A DNA stretch of 64,000 bases from Epiperipatus broadwayi. Lineage: Eukaryota > Onychophora > Udeonychophora > Euonychophora > Peripatidae. Of the stretch, positions 46,226-59,469 are shown piece by piece. A program made the position numbers and the translations under genes. Within the stretch, counting starts at the first letter, position 1; each line of letters opens with the position of its first letter. The notes under the pieces were generated by a model that had not been told where the DNA came from, did no database searches, and saw nothing but the letters and a program-made list of their open reading frames with translations. The stretch is from contig JAQFVV010000229.1 of assembly GCA_028023455.1 (NCBI GenBank), positions 1,674,501 through 1,738,500 of the forward strand, given 5' to 3'.

Positions 46226-48950
46226 AGGTGCGTGAAATGTATGAACTTTACTTGATACAAATTCTTCAAAACCAAAACAGACAATTGCATTTGTGGTTAA
46301 AGAACTATCAAGATTTAAGATTGATATAGCTGCTCTTAGTGAAACTTGTTCCCCAGAGGAAGGATGTTTGCTTGAACAGATATGAGTTTTTTTTGGAAAG
46401 ACAGATCAATCAGTGAAAGAATAATGCATGATGTTGGATTTACTGTAAAATCTAAGTTAATATGTTCAGTTATTGGAATTTCTCATTGTATCAATAAAAA
46501 ATTAATGATTTTAAAACTTACCTTACATAATAGTATTAGGGTTATTTTATCATTGCCTATGCTCCAAATTTAGATTCAGAGAATTCAGCGGAATGCTTTA
46601 ATTCCTTGTTGGATAGTGTTATTACAGCAATATCATTAAAAATTGAATGTTTCTTCTTGGAGACTTTAATGCATGTGTTGGTACAATTAGTAGACTGGCC
46701 AAAAAATATTGGGAAAATGGTATTGGAGCTGTAATTTCAAATGGTTTAGTGAATTTATGCACAACACATGTATTGATTATCTCAAACACTGTGTTTAATC
46801 AGAAAAACTGCTGCAAAGGAACATGGATGCAGGCACACTCAAAACAATGGCATTTAAAAGATTATATTATTGTTAAGAGTTAGAATACAAGGGAAGTTCA
46901 CATTACACAAGCACTTACAAGATCAGATTGTTAGACAGATTATAGATTAATATGCTCTAAGATTAAAATAATAATATAGATGTTATTCCAATCATATTGA
47001 CAAGAAAATTGATATTCATTATTTTGAAGAAGCTACTATATGCACTAAATTTCAACAGCTGTTAAACACTAAAATTGCTAATTTAGATTTTCATGTTATC
47101 ATATTACTGAAGCATGAAATTCTCTTAAGGAGTGTGCTATGAGTATAAATAAATCTATTCTTGAGTTCACTAAAAAGAAGAATCATGACTAGTTTTCTGA
47201 CAATGGTTGTATTATTAGTTATTTAATTAAAAAAGAACATGTGGTGTTTTCTGCTTGGCAAAATAATAGATTAAATTTTGGAACTTCATAATAAATATAA
47301 AGATCTGAAGGCAGAAATTCAATAAAACTTAAAAAATATTTGATGGATTAAAACTGCAAAAAAAATTCAGACATTCGCTGATCATGGTAATTCAGCTTAA
47401 TCAAGTCAAAACATTTTTTTTTCTAATTTTAAAAATGGAAAGCTGCAAGTCATGATCAAAGATGTGGAAAAATTTTAAAACATGATAGTGATATATTAGC
47501 TTCAAAAATGTTGGAATGTTTTAGGAATATCTGAACTCATGAAAATGTACAACCTGATCTTAAGGATGCGTTTGTTTTCCCAATTTTTGAAAACAAAAGG
47601 AATAGACAAGATTGTGGTAATTATCATGGAATATCATTATTATTCATTACAGCAAAAGTACTTTCAAGAATTTTGTTGAATAGATTGCTTCCAGTTATAG
47701 ATGAATAGTTACCAAAGATTTAACATGGTTTTAGAGAATCTAGAAGCAATACAGATATGATTTTTGTTGTCAGACAAAAGTATCTGGAACAAAAGATATT
47801 GATTTATATATTGCTTTTATTAATTTGGTCAAGATGTTTAATTTAACAAGCAAAACTCTCCATACAGTAGTGCCACCCTAAGCACAGGTCTATGGCAATG
47901 TTTTAAATTTAGTTAATTTTCTATTAAAATTTATTCATATTATACAGTTTTTATATGTTGGAATGAAAGGAAATGTTACTTCTACAGGTGGAAAATGTGA
48001 GGCATTTGAAATGAAAACTGGTGTTAAACTAAAATGTGTTTGTGCTCTAATATTATTTCCATTTTTTATGACAGTAGTCATTGGGGTTGTTTATAGGTGG
48101 TTTAATCAGACAGGGATCAAGATGTGATATAGGTTTGTTGGTGGAATTTTTAATTTGAATCAGTTAAAAACAAGAACATCTTCTTTTTGGATTCTAGATT
48201 TACATTATAGTGGTGATTGTAACATTTTCCCGTTCAAAAGACAATTTACAGATCTTAATGTTTTAAGTGCAACTTATAAAGATCTCAGTTTAATAATTAA
48301 TGTTCAAATAACTCAAGTTGTTAATCAGCCAATGATGGAAGAAAAATTCTTAGCAACTTTTTAACTTGGACAGTTATCATCTTGAGACTGTAAACCAATT
48401 TTAATAATTTGGTAGTTTTATAAGTAGCATGGTGGACTTAGATGTTGAGATCTAATATAGACTCTAATGTATTGCTACTATTTTTAACAAGTTAAAAGAT
48501 AGAATGTTGAAGAAAATAATTACTGCAACTAGATTAGAAGTATATAAAACTGTTACTTTACCTAATTTATTGTATGGAAGTGAAACTTGGACAAGTTATC
48601 AGCTCGTTATAAAGTCATTAGAAAAGTTTCATTTAAGGAAGCTCCATAAAATTTTTAAAATACAATGACAAGATCATAAAAACAATCAATATATTTTTTA
48701 GCTTGCAAGATCTGATACTATCGAGTCCACTATTGTTCTTCATTGAATTGGACATGTAAAATGAATGAATAATGGAAGAATGCATAAAAAGGTGACTCCT
48801 CTCTTCATTTATAAGGATTATCTCAAAGACAGTCTAAGGAAGTGCAATATCAATTGTTTCCATTGGGAAAATATGGCAGAGAATAGAATACATTGCAAAA
48901 TTATAATTAGACATTTTGAAGTATTCAAAAGTTTTCTGCTGTGGAAGTAA
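46226..48950 (+). pseudogene. Decayed non-LTR retrotransposon, endonuclease plus RT
   Basis: Plus-strand fragments in shifting frames give the endonuclease (LLGDFNACVGTISRLAKKYW, ISNTVFNQKN, TWMQAHSKQWHLKDYIIV at 46650-46880) and an N-terminal FFWKDRSISERIMHDVGF (46390-46440). RT blocks follow (NYHGISLLFITAKVLSRILL near 47620-47690, HGFRESRSNTDMIFVVRQK near 47730-47785). At 48560-48660 lie LLYGSETWTSYQ and LEKFHLRKLHKIFKIQ. This is the craniofacial-development-protein-2-like type of APE/RT element common in invertebrates. It differs from the RTE copies in sequence. It is dead, with a family A fragment at 47842-47886. Confidence 0.82.
47842..47886. repeat. Fragment of family A terminal block
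   Basis: It contains AGCAAAACTCTCCATACAGT followed by AGTGCCACCCTAAGCACAG, the outermost part of family A, inserted in the decayed non-LTR element. Confidence 0.7.
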
Positions 48951-51900
48951 ACAGACAAGTGGATCAACATGTCTGTATGTGGAAATATTTGTGATTTGGT
49001 TTTGTATAGTCACCACAAAACTCATTTTTAAAGTAGTTTTTTTTTTCTCTCTCCTTCCTTTTTGTTTTTGAACTGGAATGGCCATACTCATTTTTGAGTC
49101 ATTTATTATTATTACTATACATTTTTTAAATAAATATACTTATTTTTATTTAATTTATAATTTTTTTTATGACATTCATTGCTTAGTTCAGTAGATTATA
49201 TTAAATAAGCTTTTTCAATAATTTTAAAATGCATATTTTTTGAGATTTACCTTGGATGTCAAAATTGATTAGCCATGCCTTGCAACAGTTTAATCCAAAA
49301 TGACTTCTGGAGCTTTTAAACCACTTTTTTTTTTTTGCTTAGATTTATTCCTCTTTTGTTATTAAGGGGATATTTATTTAAAATATTGCTTTAGATTGGA
49401 ATTTTTTAAAAAAAAACATTGGCTTAAACTATCATATTCACTAAAAAAAAAACTCTTAATTAAAAATTGTAATCGGATAGTGCCAAATCTGTATAGTCTG
49501 TTTGGGTTAAGCTTATATTTTTTTTTTGATTAAAACTGATTTTTAGAAAAATCAAAGAAAATGAAATCAATTTTTTTTTTAAAAAAAAAAATTAAACTTT
49601 TAATGAAACAAATTGTCTGACTATGAACAGAAGATAGAACATTTTTACCAGAAAAGTAAGGGATCGTATTAGAATATTTATGTGAGAAAGATAATCATTA
49701 AAATGCTGTCAATTTTTTAGAACAGAATAATTTAGAAAAAAAGTTAAATATCTATTTTAGAAATCAAGTGAAAGATTAAATAATATAAGTTTGCTAAGAA
49801 GTATCATAGAAAAAGTCAATTAAATAGTCATTAGTCTTAGCAATATCCAAAGTCAGTGTGAAAGCTTTTCCAAATTTTTTAGTAAATGATCTTTATATGA
49901 TATTAAATAATTAACCAATACAGTGAAAACATGTGCATGTTAAGAAATATGTTTTTTTCAAAGTAGAACTTGCAATTCATTTTTTTATAATTTTGGATTA
50001 GTTGTCAGAAGGCAACAGATTCATAGATTTTCTTAAATAATGCATGTTTAGCACAAGTTATCTAACAATAGAAAAAAAAACATCAGATCATTTTATGACT
50101 TGGCTTTGTTCATTAAAAGTTTAGTGTAACCTTTTCCAAAATGAAATTATTATGTTTTTCTCTCCTTTTACTTTCCAAAGTCTTTTCTAATATATTCTTC
50201 ATAATTATTTTATCTCTAAGTAGGTATGCAATGCGTTTTTTTTTTTTAATGTTTCAATAATCTTCTTTCACCTATTTTATTTCATGCCTCTGTTTGTCAA
50301 TTTTTGTTAAAAATCCAATTTATAAAATAAGAGTGAATTCAGAAATATAAATTTTCAGAACAGAGGCTGGAATTCCAATGAGGCTAAATGGATTTATAGT
50401 GCTAAGCCGCAGAAGAATGCATTTGATAAAATAGTGAAAAATTATTTAGTGTATAAAATCACAAAGTAAATTATTGAAATTAATGCATAATTTACTATAT
50501 GTTGTTGGTGTTTGTTGTTTCACAAAAATGTTGTCTTATTATAATCTAAATTGTCCATTAGATTAATTCATTAAATACTTACTCAAATATATATATATAA
50601 TATTTTTAAGAAATAAGTAATCACATAATTAAATATGTAACAAAATTGGTTAATAAAATTATAATAAGCATTTAACCAAAAAATAAATAACTCATTGCCG
50701 ATATTAATGCAGAGAAAGAAACCAACTCCTGTTTCATATTTATCAGTATGAATTCTTTCAGAAAAAATTTTCAAGACTTTGATTTTTTTTATACGTGAGT
50801 AGATTCATACATTGTAAATTTAAATTGGTTTAATTATATCTATGTATTGAATGGAGCTAATGTTATATTTCCAGAATCACCTGAAAAAGTTCTCGGTTAT
50901 GGAATGAAATATATATAGTGTTGAAGTACTTATGCTTGTTTGTGGTATATTTAACTCTTCATCTGTTAAATTGATAAATCAGTGGCAGAATTTGAGGATT
51001 TAATAAAGGCACTTGAATCTGTCTCCAACTGGAATTTTTATTTCTACAAGTTCTTTTATATTTTTTTGATTTTAAAGCTGTCAAAAACAAAGCCTCTGCA
51101 TTAAATAAAAGAAATCAGTATATCATTAGCAGTTTAGATTTGTGGAGACTTAACAGCTAGAGATTAATTTTGACTAAAGCAAAAAAATAATTTTATTTTT
51201 TGAAAGGAATTGTTGAGCCCAGCCTGCCATTTTAGTGTTGAACCATCATGCAATTGACCATATAACTTTTTACTTATAATCACTATTTTTAAATAAACAG
51301 TATGTAAATTTTGTTTCATAATATTAATTATTACTTATTATAAATAGACAGAAGTTTTCGTTGTTTATATATTTTTTAAATTTATGTAGCTTGTTCAGTG
51401 CCTGCTGAGCTCTATAATAATAGCTAGCTATCTCATCTTCACAAGCAGTTTTTATGATATTTTTGCCTTAGATAGAATTATCAAATAAAAGGTCATTAAG
51501 AGAAAACATTTTTTTTTTTTTTTGCTAAACGGTTATTTCATCTAAATGAAACCAGATAGTTAGAAAACTATATGATCATGTTGACTTACCCAAGCTACAT
51601 GTTGTTTATTTTCTACTATCTAAACATGTTTCAGTGGATAAAGACTTCATCCAAATCAATTTTTGGTAATTTGAAAATAATTACTAAAATGCATAAGAGT
51701 TTTATGTTGTAAATGTAACCCAGTTGCATTCTACACCCAGTCCACAATCATCTCAGCTAGATGTGCAGTATTGGTCAGTAAATGTGTATCTAGATATTCT
51801 TAAACTAATAATCAGTTTTTTAAGCTAATGCACATGCGCTTTGTGGATCTTAACAATAAATGAATACTCTCATTTTCCAATACAAGATAAAGTCTTTGTG

Positions 51901-53350
51901 AAAGAATAGAATGAATCCACTTATTCTTTCAAACCAAACGTTTAAGTATGGACAAATCTTAAGTACTGGAACTGAGAACATGAAGATATTAAACAATCAC
52001 TTTAAATTACTTTTACTATGTCTGAATGAATGATGCTTGTGAAATTTACTAGAATTTACGATACATCATTCTTAAATGAAATTAAACATATTCTTAATAG
52101 AGAATAACAAGAATGAAAAAATACTCAAATTCTCATATTCTGCAATTGGAAAGCATAGACAGTCAATCTTTTTTTTCATTGTTTCTCTATGGAAAATAAA
52201 AGAAGAAATATTTCACTTGCACTTTTTCTATAATACTTTTAATATATATATATATACCTGATCTAACTATGTTTACAAATAGAGTTTGTTATTCATAAAG
52301 AATATCAATGTAATCTTGGTTACTGGGCACTTAAAAATTTATAATAGCTCCAAACAAATTAAAATTGTCTTAAGTTAATCCCTTATTTTAAAATTTAATA
52401 TATATTTCTTATATTACATAAAGCACTTCCATCTGATAGTTTGGGGTTTTTTTGCAGTCACTCTATTTTATGACTCGTTACTCTTCCATGATTTAACTAA
52501 TAATAAAGATTCACTTGAGTAACAGTAAAATGACTAATAAGTTTACCTAATGTTTAATACAAAACAAACATTTTTATAGTTGTTACTATATGCATATATT
52601 TTTGTATTCACACACATATATATATTAACTAAAAAATAACAATTTGTGATAGATAAAAGAAAAGAAGCTGATCATATTAACAGAAGTTTGGAGAAAATTA
52701 TCACAAATAGTATTCACTGTGATCTATCAAATCTTAAATACATTAAGCATACTTTCCTTTAATTTATAGGATTAAATTTAGCATATATGTTAGATTGCCC
52801 ATGAATGTTAAATTATGCATTGAAAATAATGTAATAAATATTAGGAATAATTTTGTAATTATATTTAAGTCATAACTGGTTAATCCCTAATATAATATAT
52901 GGTAAAATTTACAGGATTTCATAAAAGTTTATTTAGAATTGATGGGTCATATAAAAAGTTTGAGATGAAATTTTAAAGCAAGTAAGACTAAATTAATAAA
53001 AATAGAAAGAAAAAAAATTAAAGATTAACAATAATTACTGAACTTGAAGTTTTTAGTGCTTTTAAATAATTGTTAAGGTTGCACATCTGATGATAAAAGT
53101 AGTGGTAAAGAAATTAGAGTGAGAATTGTGATGTATATATAAGATTTAAAAGAGAATAAAATTAGACCTAAGAAAGGGATTTTTTTTTTTAATGTGAAGA
53201 AAGAAAGTAGGAGAATTTAGATGAGTGGATATCAAGGAAGAAGGAATGGGTAAATCAGAAAAATAAGATCAGAAATATGGTATTAAAATCACTAAAATAT
53301 CTATAATCACCATTTCCTATGCTTACACAAGCTGTTAAAATAAAATAGTG
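48951..53350. other. Intron 5 DNA, nothing recognised
   Basis: AT-rich intron sequence with homopolymer runs and a TA microsatellite near 52243-52256. No gene, ribozyme core or terminal repeats were recognised. Confidence 0.5.
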
Positions 53351-53354
53351 CTCC

Positions 53355-53515
53355 CGAATGTAACTTTAGTAATTAATGGATGGAAGACAGTTTGTCCTTA
53401 AAATCCCTATTTATTACCTACTCATCCAGTATCCCAGACTAGTTTCTAGATACATTCTTGCATCCATTGATTATTAAGGCTTGCACTGGGTGGCACTACT
53501 GTATGGAGAGTTTGC
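53355..53515. repeat. Truncated family A copy with inverted ends
   Basis: On the minus strand GAAACTAGTCTGGGATACTGG-type sequence (about 53447-53425) is the 3' half of the family A hammerhead, but CUGAUGA and helix II are missing. GGGTGGCACTACTGTATGGA near 53488 is the terminal block. The copy is not functional as a ribozyme. Confidence 0.65.
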
Positions 53516-53519
53516 TATT

Positions 53520-55794
53520 GCTTTAAATATATAATATAGAATAATAGAAATTATTATTTGTTTATGTAAATTATGAAGAAAAAGAGAATTGGATTGCTTA
53601 GAAGCAGGGAGATTTTGGTATTAAGCAAAGAGGCAGTACAAAAAAGTTGATTGATAATCTTAGAGAAAAATAAAGCAAGATTTACAAAAATTTGTGAATG
53701 AAATCTGGATTGATATAATTATTAAATCCATTTTTTTAAATTCAGAAATTGATGTAGATAGTATAATACATATATGCATAAACTTTATGTGTAAAATTTT
53801 ATCTTTACAAGATTAAAATCAACTTTTAGACTTCTTCAGATATTCTTTTTTTCGAATAGATATAACAGCTTTGTAATGTACTTTTCTTATATATGCATTG
53901 ATCTTTTTGACTATTTTTATTGCACTCTTAAAAATTCTAATTTTTTTCTCCTGATTACCTAGGCAATAAGCAAATAATGCATCAACTGCACAAATTTATT
54001 TATGGAATTATATATTGGTTGCAGTCAGATTGGACATTTTGTTTTATTAGCCTACAGTGATCTCAATAACTTGGATCAAAACAATTATCACTTATTTTTC
54101 TGTTGTGTTATGATACAGGATTTGTAACATATTTTTTTAATTGATGTTAATATTAACATCTAAGATCATAAAATAGAGGAAGCATTCATTAACATTTTTG
54201 GTTTGAGACAATTTGGTAAACTAATTTTTTGAAATAGATTATTTATCATTTTATATTATTCACAAAATAATAATAAATTTACATAATTTTATTTTAAATA
54301 AATAAATACAATATATATATATGTACTTTACTCATTTGTGTGTGTGTATTAATTAAATATATAATAGGGACAGCAATGAAAATGAACAAATGGATATTTG
54401 AACACAAGTTGAAATTATCTTCATACTTTGCTCGTATCATGACTGAATCTAATTTTTTTTAGAGAAATGTAAAATACTAGCAAAAACTAGTAATGAAAGA
54501 ATATGACCAATGAGATTGATATACTCCATTATCACAGTAATGAATATATCTTTAGCATACCTATAAAAGCAAATGACAAGTCATTCTGGAAAAAAAAAAA
54601 GCTATTTACATGATCTTAAGAAGTCATGTGACTTGATGACATCTGATAATAAAATATATAATATTATTTGAAAGAAAATTTATTCAAAATTCATTGAATT
54701 TTTATTTAAAAAAATATGTATTACATTTATTATGTGTGCATAAATTAAGGCAAACAGCTATTTAATAATCTATTCATTTCTATATATGCGTAAATATATT
54801 CTCTCATATATCTAACTTGTAATTTATTAAGTTTCATTTTTATAATTTAATGTAATATATATATATATATATGTGTGTGTGTATGTCTTGTATTAAATAT
54901 TTTCATGGATTGTTATTATAATAAAGAATAGAAATAAGAAGATTATATCGATGTAAAACTTTAGGTTTTGATGTTGCCAGAAAACTATCAATTACTACTA
55001 ATTGACAATATTTCAGAGGCTAGCTTTATTGTTGGAGTTGTTAAATAGATTTAAACCCAGAAAGCTATTTTCTTATATATATGTTTAATCTATATTTTTT
55101 CATAGTCACTTTTAGCGATCTTCATCAATGGTTTCCTTAGCTTTTAAATCTTGTAACTATAAAAAGAGTATTAAAAGGTGTTATATAGATCTATATAATT
55201 AGTGTACAACAAATTAAAGAGTGAAGAGAAATTATATATTTGTTTTGCTATTTTTGTATGTGTCACCTGATCATAAACTGGAAGGATTGTCCAGTGTGAC
55301 AGATAGGTCTTCAATAAGTCTATGACTGACATTTAACTCGGACCATTAATTATTAAGGAAAATATGAGAAGCGGTAATTTACACCATATACTCTACTTGA
55401 GAACTATCTAAAATTAAGTAAATTGCCAGCTGTTGTCTTTGATCAATTAAAGCTTTCACCATCTTGCATTTAACAGACATTTTCAATTTTTTTATATTAT
55501 TGAGCTGATAGCTTCCTAAGATTTCGAATCTAGCTAATATAGATTTAATAGTAAGGCAGTAATTACATATTTCAGTAACTTCAATTTTATATTAACTGAA
55601 GGCATCTCTTATACCTTGGTTAGAAGGTATATACTACAAAATTATCACATGACTTTTTCTATTTATATTATGCAATATTCTTAAAAGCATACTTTGATTG
55701 TTAGCAGAGAAATTCCTGTATTTTTTTTGTGATGAAAAGTTAGAAAAATGTTAAAATTACTTATTTTTTATTATCTTGTCTTTTTTTTTTTAAG
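53520..55794. other. Intron 5 DNA, nothing recognised
   Basis: AT-rich sequence with TA/TG microsatellites near 54311-54350 and 54857-54885. It ends in a polypyrimidine tract and TTTAAG acceptor at 55794. Confidence 0.5.
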
Positions 55795-55975
55795 CACGAT
55801 TGGCCAGCGTCTTGTGTCCCAGGTGGATCTACAGGGAATTTTATTATGTTTGCTAGCGCAACTTCTGGTGACAAGCCAAATAACAATAAATTTTCCGAGT
55901 GTAGTATACAGAATATGTCTCAAGTTTTGAAGGCTGTTGTTTTTGGACATAATAACAAACACAATTGTTTCCAAG
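55795..55975 (+). CDS. ADAM10: ADAM10-like metalloprotease, exon with third zinc His and Met-turn
   Basis: The exon begins [20 protein letters not shown], then [20 protein letters not shown] and [11 protein letters not shown], ending NCFQ plus one base. The first codon (55795-55797) is the third zinc-binding His, completing HExGHxxGxxHD with the preceding exon. Met at 55846-55848 in FIMFA is the Met-turn residue. [17 protein letters not shown] is strongly ADAM10-like. The loop between HD and the Met-turn is some 10 residues shorter than in vertebrate ADAM10. The donor is AAG|GTAACA. Outgoing phase 1 leads to the disintegrin domain, which is beyond the window. Confidence 0.95.
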
Positions 55976-56469
55976 GTAACAAAATTATTAGTATTCATAA
56001 GGTATTCTATTTTATTTGTGTTTTTTTATTGTATCTATGATTTATTGTATTTTTAAATTATTTTAACTCATTAGATTGGGAATCAATTTTACATAATTCT
56101 TGTACATGAAATAAAAATCAATTTTTGATATAATTCTTGTAGGTGAAAATAGCTTATTGATTCAAAATAGTCTGACTTGTGAAATGATTGTTTGAAAATA
56201 GAAGTGTGGTTTTTTTTATTCACTATACTTCTTTGAATGAAAAAATTAGTTGCTCTTGGTCACTTCAAGTTAACTGTACTTGAAATCAAAGCAATAATTG
56301 CTTATATTATCAATATTTGGATAATTGATTGTAATGTAATTATTGATTAGTTGATCAGCATTTTTTTAATCATGTGAGCATATCACAGTTGATTAATTGG
56401 TATATGATAATGTGACATTAATATTTAGTAGGTCAGAAAGTATAATAAAGCAGTGCATCATGTGACTTT

Positions 56470-56640
56470 TTCTTCTTATTTTTAACATTTACAATAGGAA
56501 TAGTGATTTATTCTTTTCTAAATGCGATTAATTGATGGACACTTTGTGATAGTGCTATATGTAAATTCCCAGACTAATCTGTTATTATTAGCTTTCATTA
56601 ATGAAATCTTTGGATTTGCATTTTAACATCTGGCTGTAAC
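56470..56640 (-). repeat. Degraded hammerhead-type repeat, family D copy 1
   Basis: The minus strand near 56605-56555 reads UUAAUGAAAGCUAAUAAUAA, then CAGAUUAGUCUGGGAAUUU. It parallels 60080-60035 and looks like a hammerhead core with CUGAUGA and GAAA both mutated but the AGUCU segment kept. It is related to the larger copy at 59470-60220. Confidence 0.4.
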
Positions 56641-56974
56641 CTTTATATCATTTATATTATATATGTAAATTAAGTTCTCAATATGAAAGCCAAGTGGATA
56701 ATTAGGCAATAGAGTATTATGACTAAATGATAAGAACTGGTCATTACTAATAGAAGTTTGCCCTGTTTTCCACTTTCTTAACGTAATTTTTTCTAGTATC
56801 CAAATTTATACCTGTATCGTGAAAAATTATCCAAACTAATAAACTGAAATTTAAAACATCCTATTTTGAACTCAAGCTAAATTGCTTGTATAATCACATA
56901 GGTTAAGTGTTAAATCACAACCATATATTTTAGTGGCCTCAGTTTTATAATTGTGGACATTTTTGATGATGTGA

Positions 56975-58080
56975 TGTGATGCCCTGTGACTTCTCCTTAT
57001 ACGGAATCAGGAATCTCTCAGCAACCATGCCTAGAGAAACCTGTTAGCTACTTTATCTTCCCTTTCCATTCCCCATCCTAGGTTTTCCCATATCTTGCTC
57101 CATCCCATTTCCACAACATAATCTTTGTCAACTCCATGGCTTTTATATCGAAATCCCCCTTATCTTTTCCCAAACCCAGCATAAAAATCAATAACCCCAC
57201 TTTCTGTATAATCACTTTCCTTATATTTATTCTTCTACAACTTTATTATTTGTATTCTTTTTACTTTCAGGCATTTACATTCAGTTAACAGATGCCTAAT
57301 ATTTTCTATGCCTTCCTTACACAACTTGCAGACTAAATCATCCACATTTTTCCATTTACGTGTATAATCCCTCATTGCTAAAGATCCTGTTCGAGCCTTA
57401 AACAGTAAACTACTTTCCTTGCTATTATCATAAATTACCCTGCACCCATTATTCCATTTACTTCTATATATATTTAAACTCTTTTTATTCTCCATACTAG
57501 TTCTCCATCTCTCCAACCTCTATACTTTATTAATAAATCTATTCTTCTATCCCATTCCTTAACACTATAACATTCAACAATTCTCTTAACCCAATCATCC
57601 CATCTTTTGTACAAGTATACTGACATAAATTCTTTATCCAAATCTTCTGCATACCATATTACCTTTCTCACCCATCTTGCTACCTGCCCTTTATTCATAA
57701 TCCAGTTAAATACTATTTTGGCTATTCTTTTATTATTCATAAACTGTAATCTACCGAACATTTTCATTTTGCTTTTTGCATCTCTCATATAAAAACTTGA
57801 CCATCTCATTTCTCCTTGAATTGCCTCCTTTGCCATCCACACATCTGCATCTAATGCATCTTCTTACTTCTCTATGTACTTTTTCCAAGTACCTTAATAC
57901 TCCTTTACTAACACATAACCCATTGTTACCATATGTTAACCCTGCTATTGCAACTCCTTTCCATTTAATTCTAGTTACATTATATTTATTATATGAAAAC
58001 ACTGTTAATTTCTTTATCAATCCCTTTCTTTTCTTTGCTTCATTTATCAATTTTTTTTCCCATTCATTTGGGATTTGAAT
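56975..58080 (-). pseudogene. 3' part of non-LTR retrotransposon (family C), copy 2
   Basis: Minus-strand frames read INEAKKRKGLIKKL and GLTYGNNGLCVSKGVLRYLE (58050-57751), then AKSKMKMFGRLQFMNNKRIA and WVRKVIWYAEDLDKEF (57842-57474), and ERWRTSMENKKSLNIYRSKW, LLFKARTGSLAMRDY and LCKEGIENIRHLLTECKCLK (57516-57235). It is close to the plus-strand copy at 24542 but better preserved. The 3' end near 56975 has a short GATGTGATGTGATGC tail. It is truncated at the 5' end and contains frameshifts. Confidence 0.8.
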
Positions 58081-58169
58081 ATAGCACTGCCATCTAGTAT
58101 CCTTATATTACTATAATTTGAAATACATATCAGAAGTAGAGTTAATAGAATACATTTCTGTTTTTAAAG

Positions 58170-58390
58170 GCCTCATAATCAATATGCATCTACCAAGCAT
58201 GCTTCCAGTTTGGATTTGAATGTGGATGAATAAAATTGAACATTTTTTTCAATAGATTTAGGATTGTTTTTTCAGCTCATCAGCCCATGTGTCAATTCAA
58301 CTAACTATCCACTACTAGTCTGTCATTGAATATTTGGATATTCTTAGAAAGTAAATACAAACTAAGCCTGATCACTATTGTTTTTATCTT
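58170..58390. repeat. Old SINE-like repeat, weak third copy
   Basis: It contains TTTGGATTTGAATGTGGATG, a T-rich stretch with TTTTTTCAGCTCATCAGCCC, CAACTAACTATC and AAGCCTGATCACTATTG, in the same order as in 22610-22860 and 23615-23850. Similarity is low. Confidence 0.3.
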
Positions 58391-58594
58391 TCATTGTTTC
58401 TTTATGTTGCCTTTTTACCTTTTAATTTCCTAATTTCCCCATTGCATGCTATTACAAAGACTGAATAATAACTTATTGGTGAAAATGTTAAAATATAAAC
58501 TTACTGATTCAGTTTTAAAGTCTCTATATGAAAATTGAGTCTTTAAAACATTCTTTACATGCAACATAAGAATATTAACATTAGCAAACTTAGT

Positions 58595-58663
58595 AATAAA
58601 TGGATGCATCCCTTGATTACTACTAAGGCTTGCACTGGGTGGCACCACTGTATGGAGAGTTTG
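58595..58663. repeat. Family A terminal fragment
   Basis: It contains AATGGATGCATCCCTTGATT and GGGTGGCACCACTGTATGGA, the outer part of family A without ribozyme. It abuts directly on the retrotransposon 3' end at 58664. Confidence 0.65.
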
Positions 58664-58740
58664 TAACAGGTTTCTCTGGGCATAGTGGCTGAGAGATTCC
58701 TAACTCCGAAAAAGGAGAAGCCACAGTGCATCGCATCACA
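58664..58740 (+). repeat. Isolated 3' end of family C non-LTR element
   Basis: It contains ACAGGTTTCTCTGGGCATAG, GAGAGATTCCTAACTCCG and CACAGTGCATCGCATCACAT, the last 75 bp of the elements at 24542 and 56975. It is a severely 5'-truncated insertion. Confidence 0.7.
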
Positions 58741-59469
58741 TTACTGCTGATAATAGTTTGTGTAATCATGGGAAATGGTGATCATGTGATGAACATAAAA
58801 ATATATGTTAAATTATTTGCAGTTAATATTATTCCAATCGAATAAAAATATGAAAACAGTTTAAATGTAGTGATTGACTATTCTTTAATGTGAAAGATTT
58901 TTTTTTTTTAATTTTCAAAATGCTATAAATTATAAACTTTTTAAGGGTAGTTTTTTTATTTTATTAGATATTGTAGACTTTTAGTTAGTTTTGATTAACA
59001 CAAAGTTAATTCTTTTAATTGCGTTTCAATCTTATAAGCAGATAAGTGAACCGTGAGCACTTAAGTGAGTTTGATGAAAATTGCATCATATTTCAGTTGC
59101 TTTTCTTTATAATGAATACAGTGACTGATTTATCCATAGCATATTGGAATGAACTTTACTCTTCTTTTAAGAATAAATTGATACTTATTTACCGATCTGT
59201 ACTGGCTGGATAATTGGATTAATGATGACTAGGCTTCCAGAAAATTCGAAATTTTTTTTGAGAAGCCTTCAACTGATAAATAAATACCAGTTTTATGTTT
59301 TCTTGAATTATTTCTTTATAACAATATTTTTTATCTAATATTTTAAATTTTTTAGGTTTACAATGAAACTGAATTTTCAGAAAGAAAATAAAAAAGAAAT
59401 TTTTATAAAAATGTTTAAAAAGCACGATCAAGAAGTTATATGTATCTTTTCCAGACTTATCAGTGCTGC

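Noticed and set aside
55090-55145. UUGAUGAAGAUCGCUAAAAG on the minus strand as another hammerhead
   Set aside because: A helix can be drawn, but the bases before GAAA do not close it cleanly and no stem I partner or cleavage triplet is convincing.
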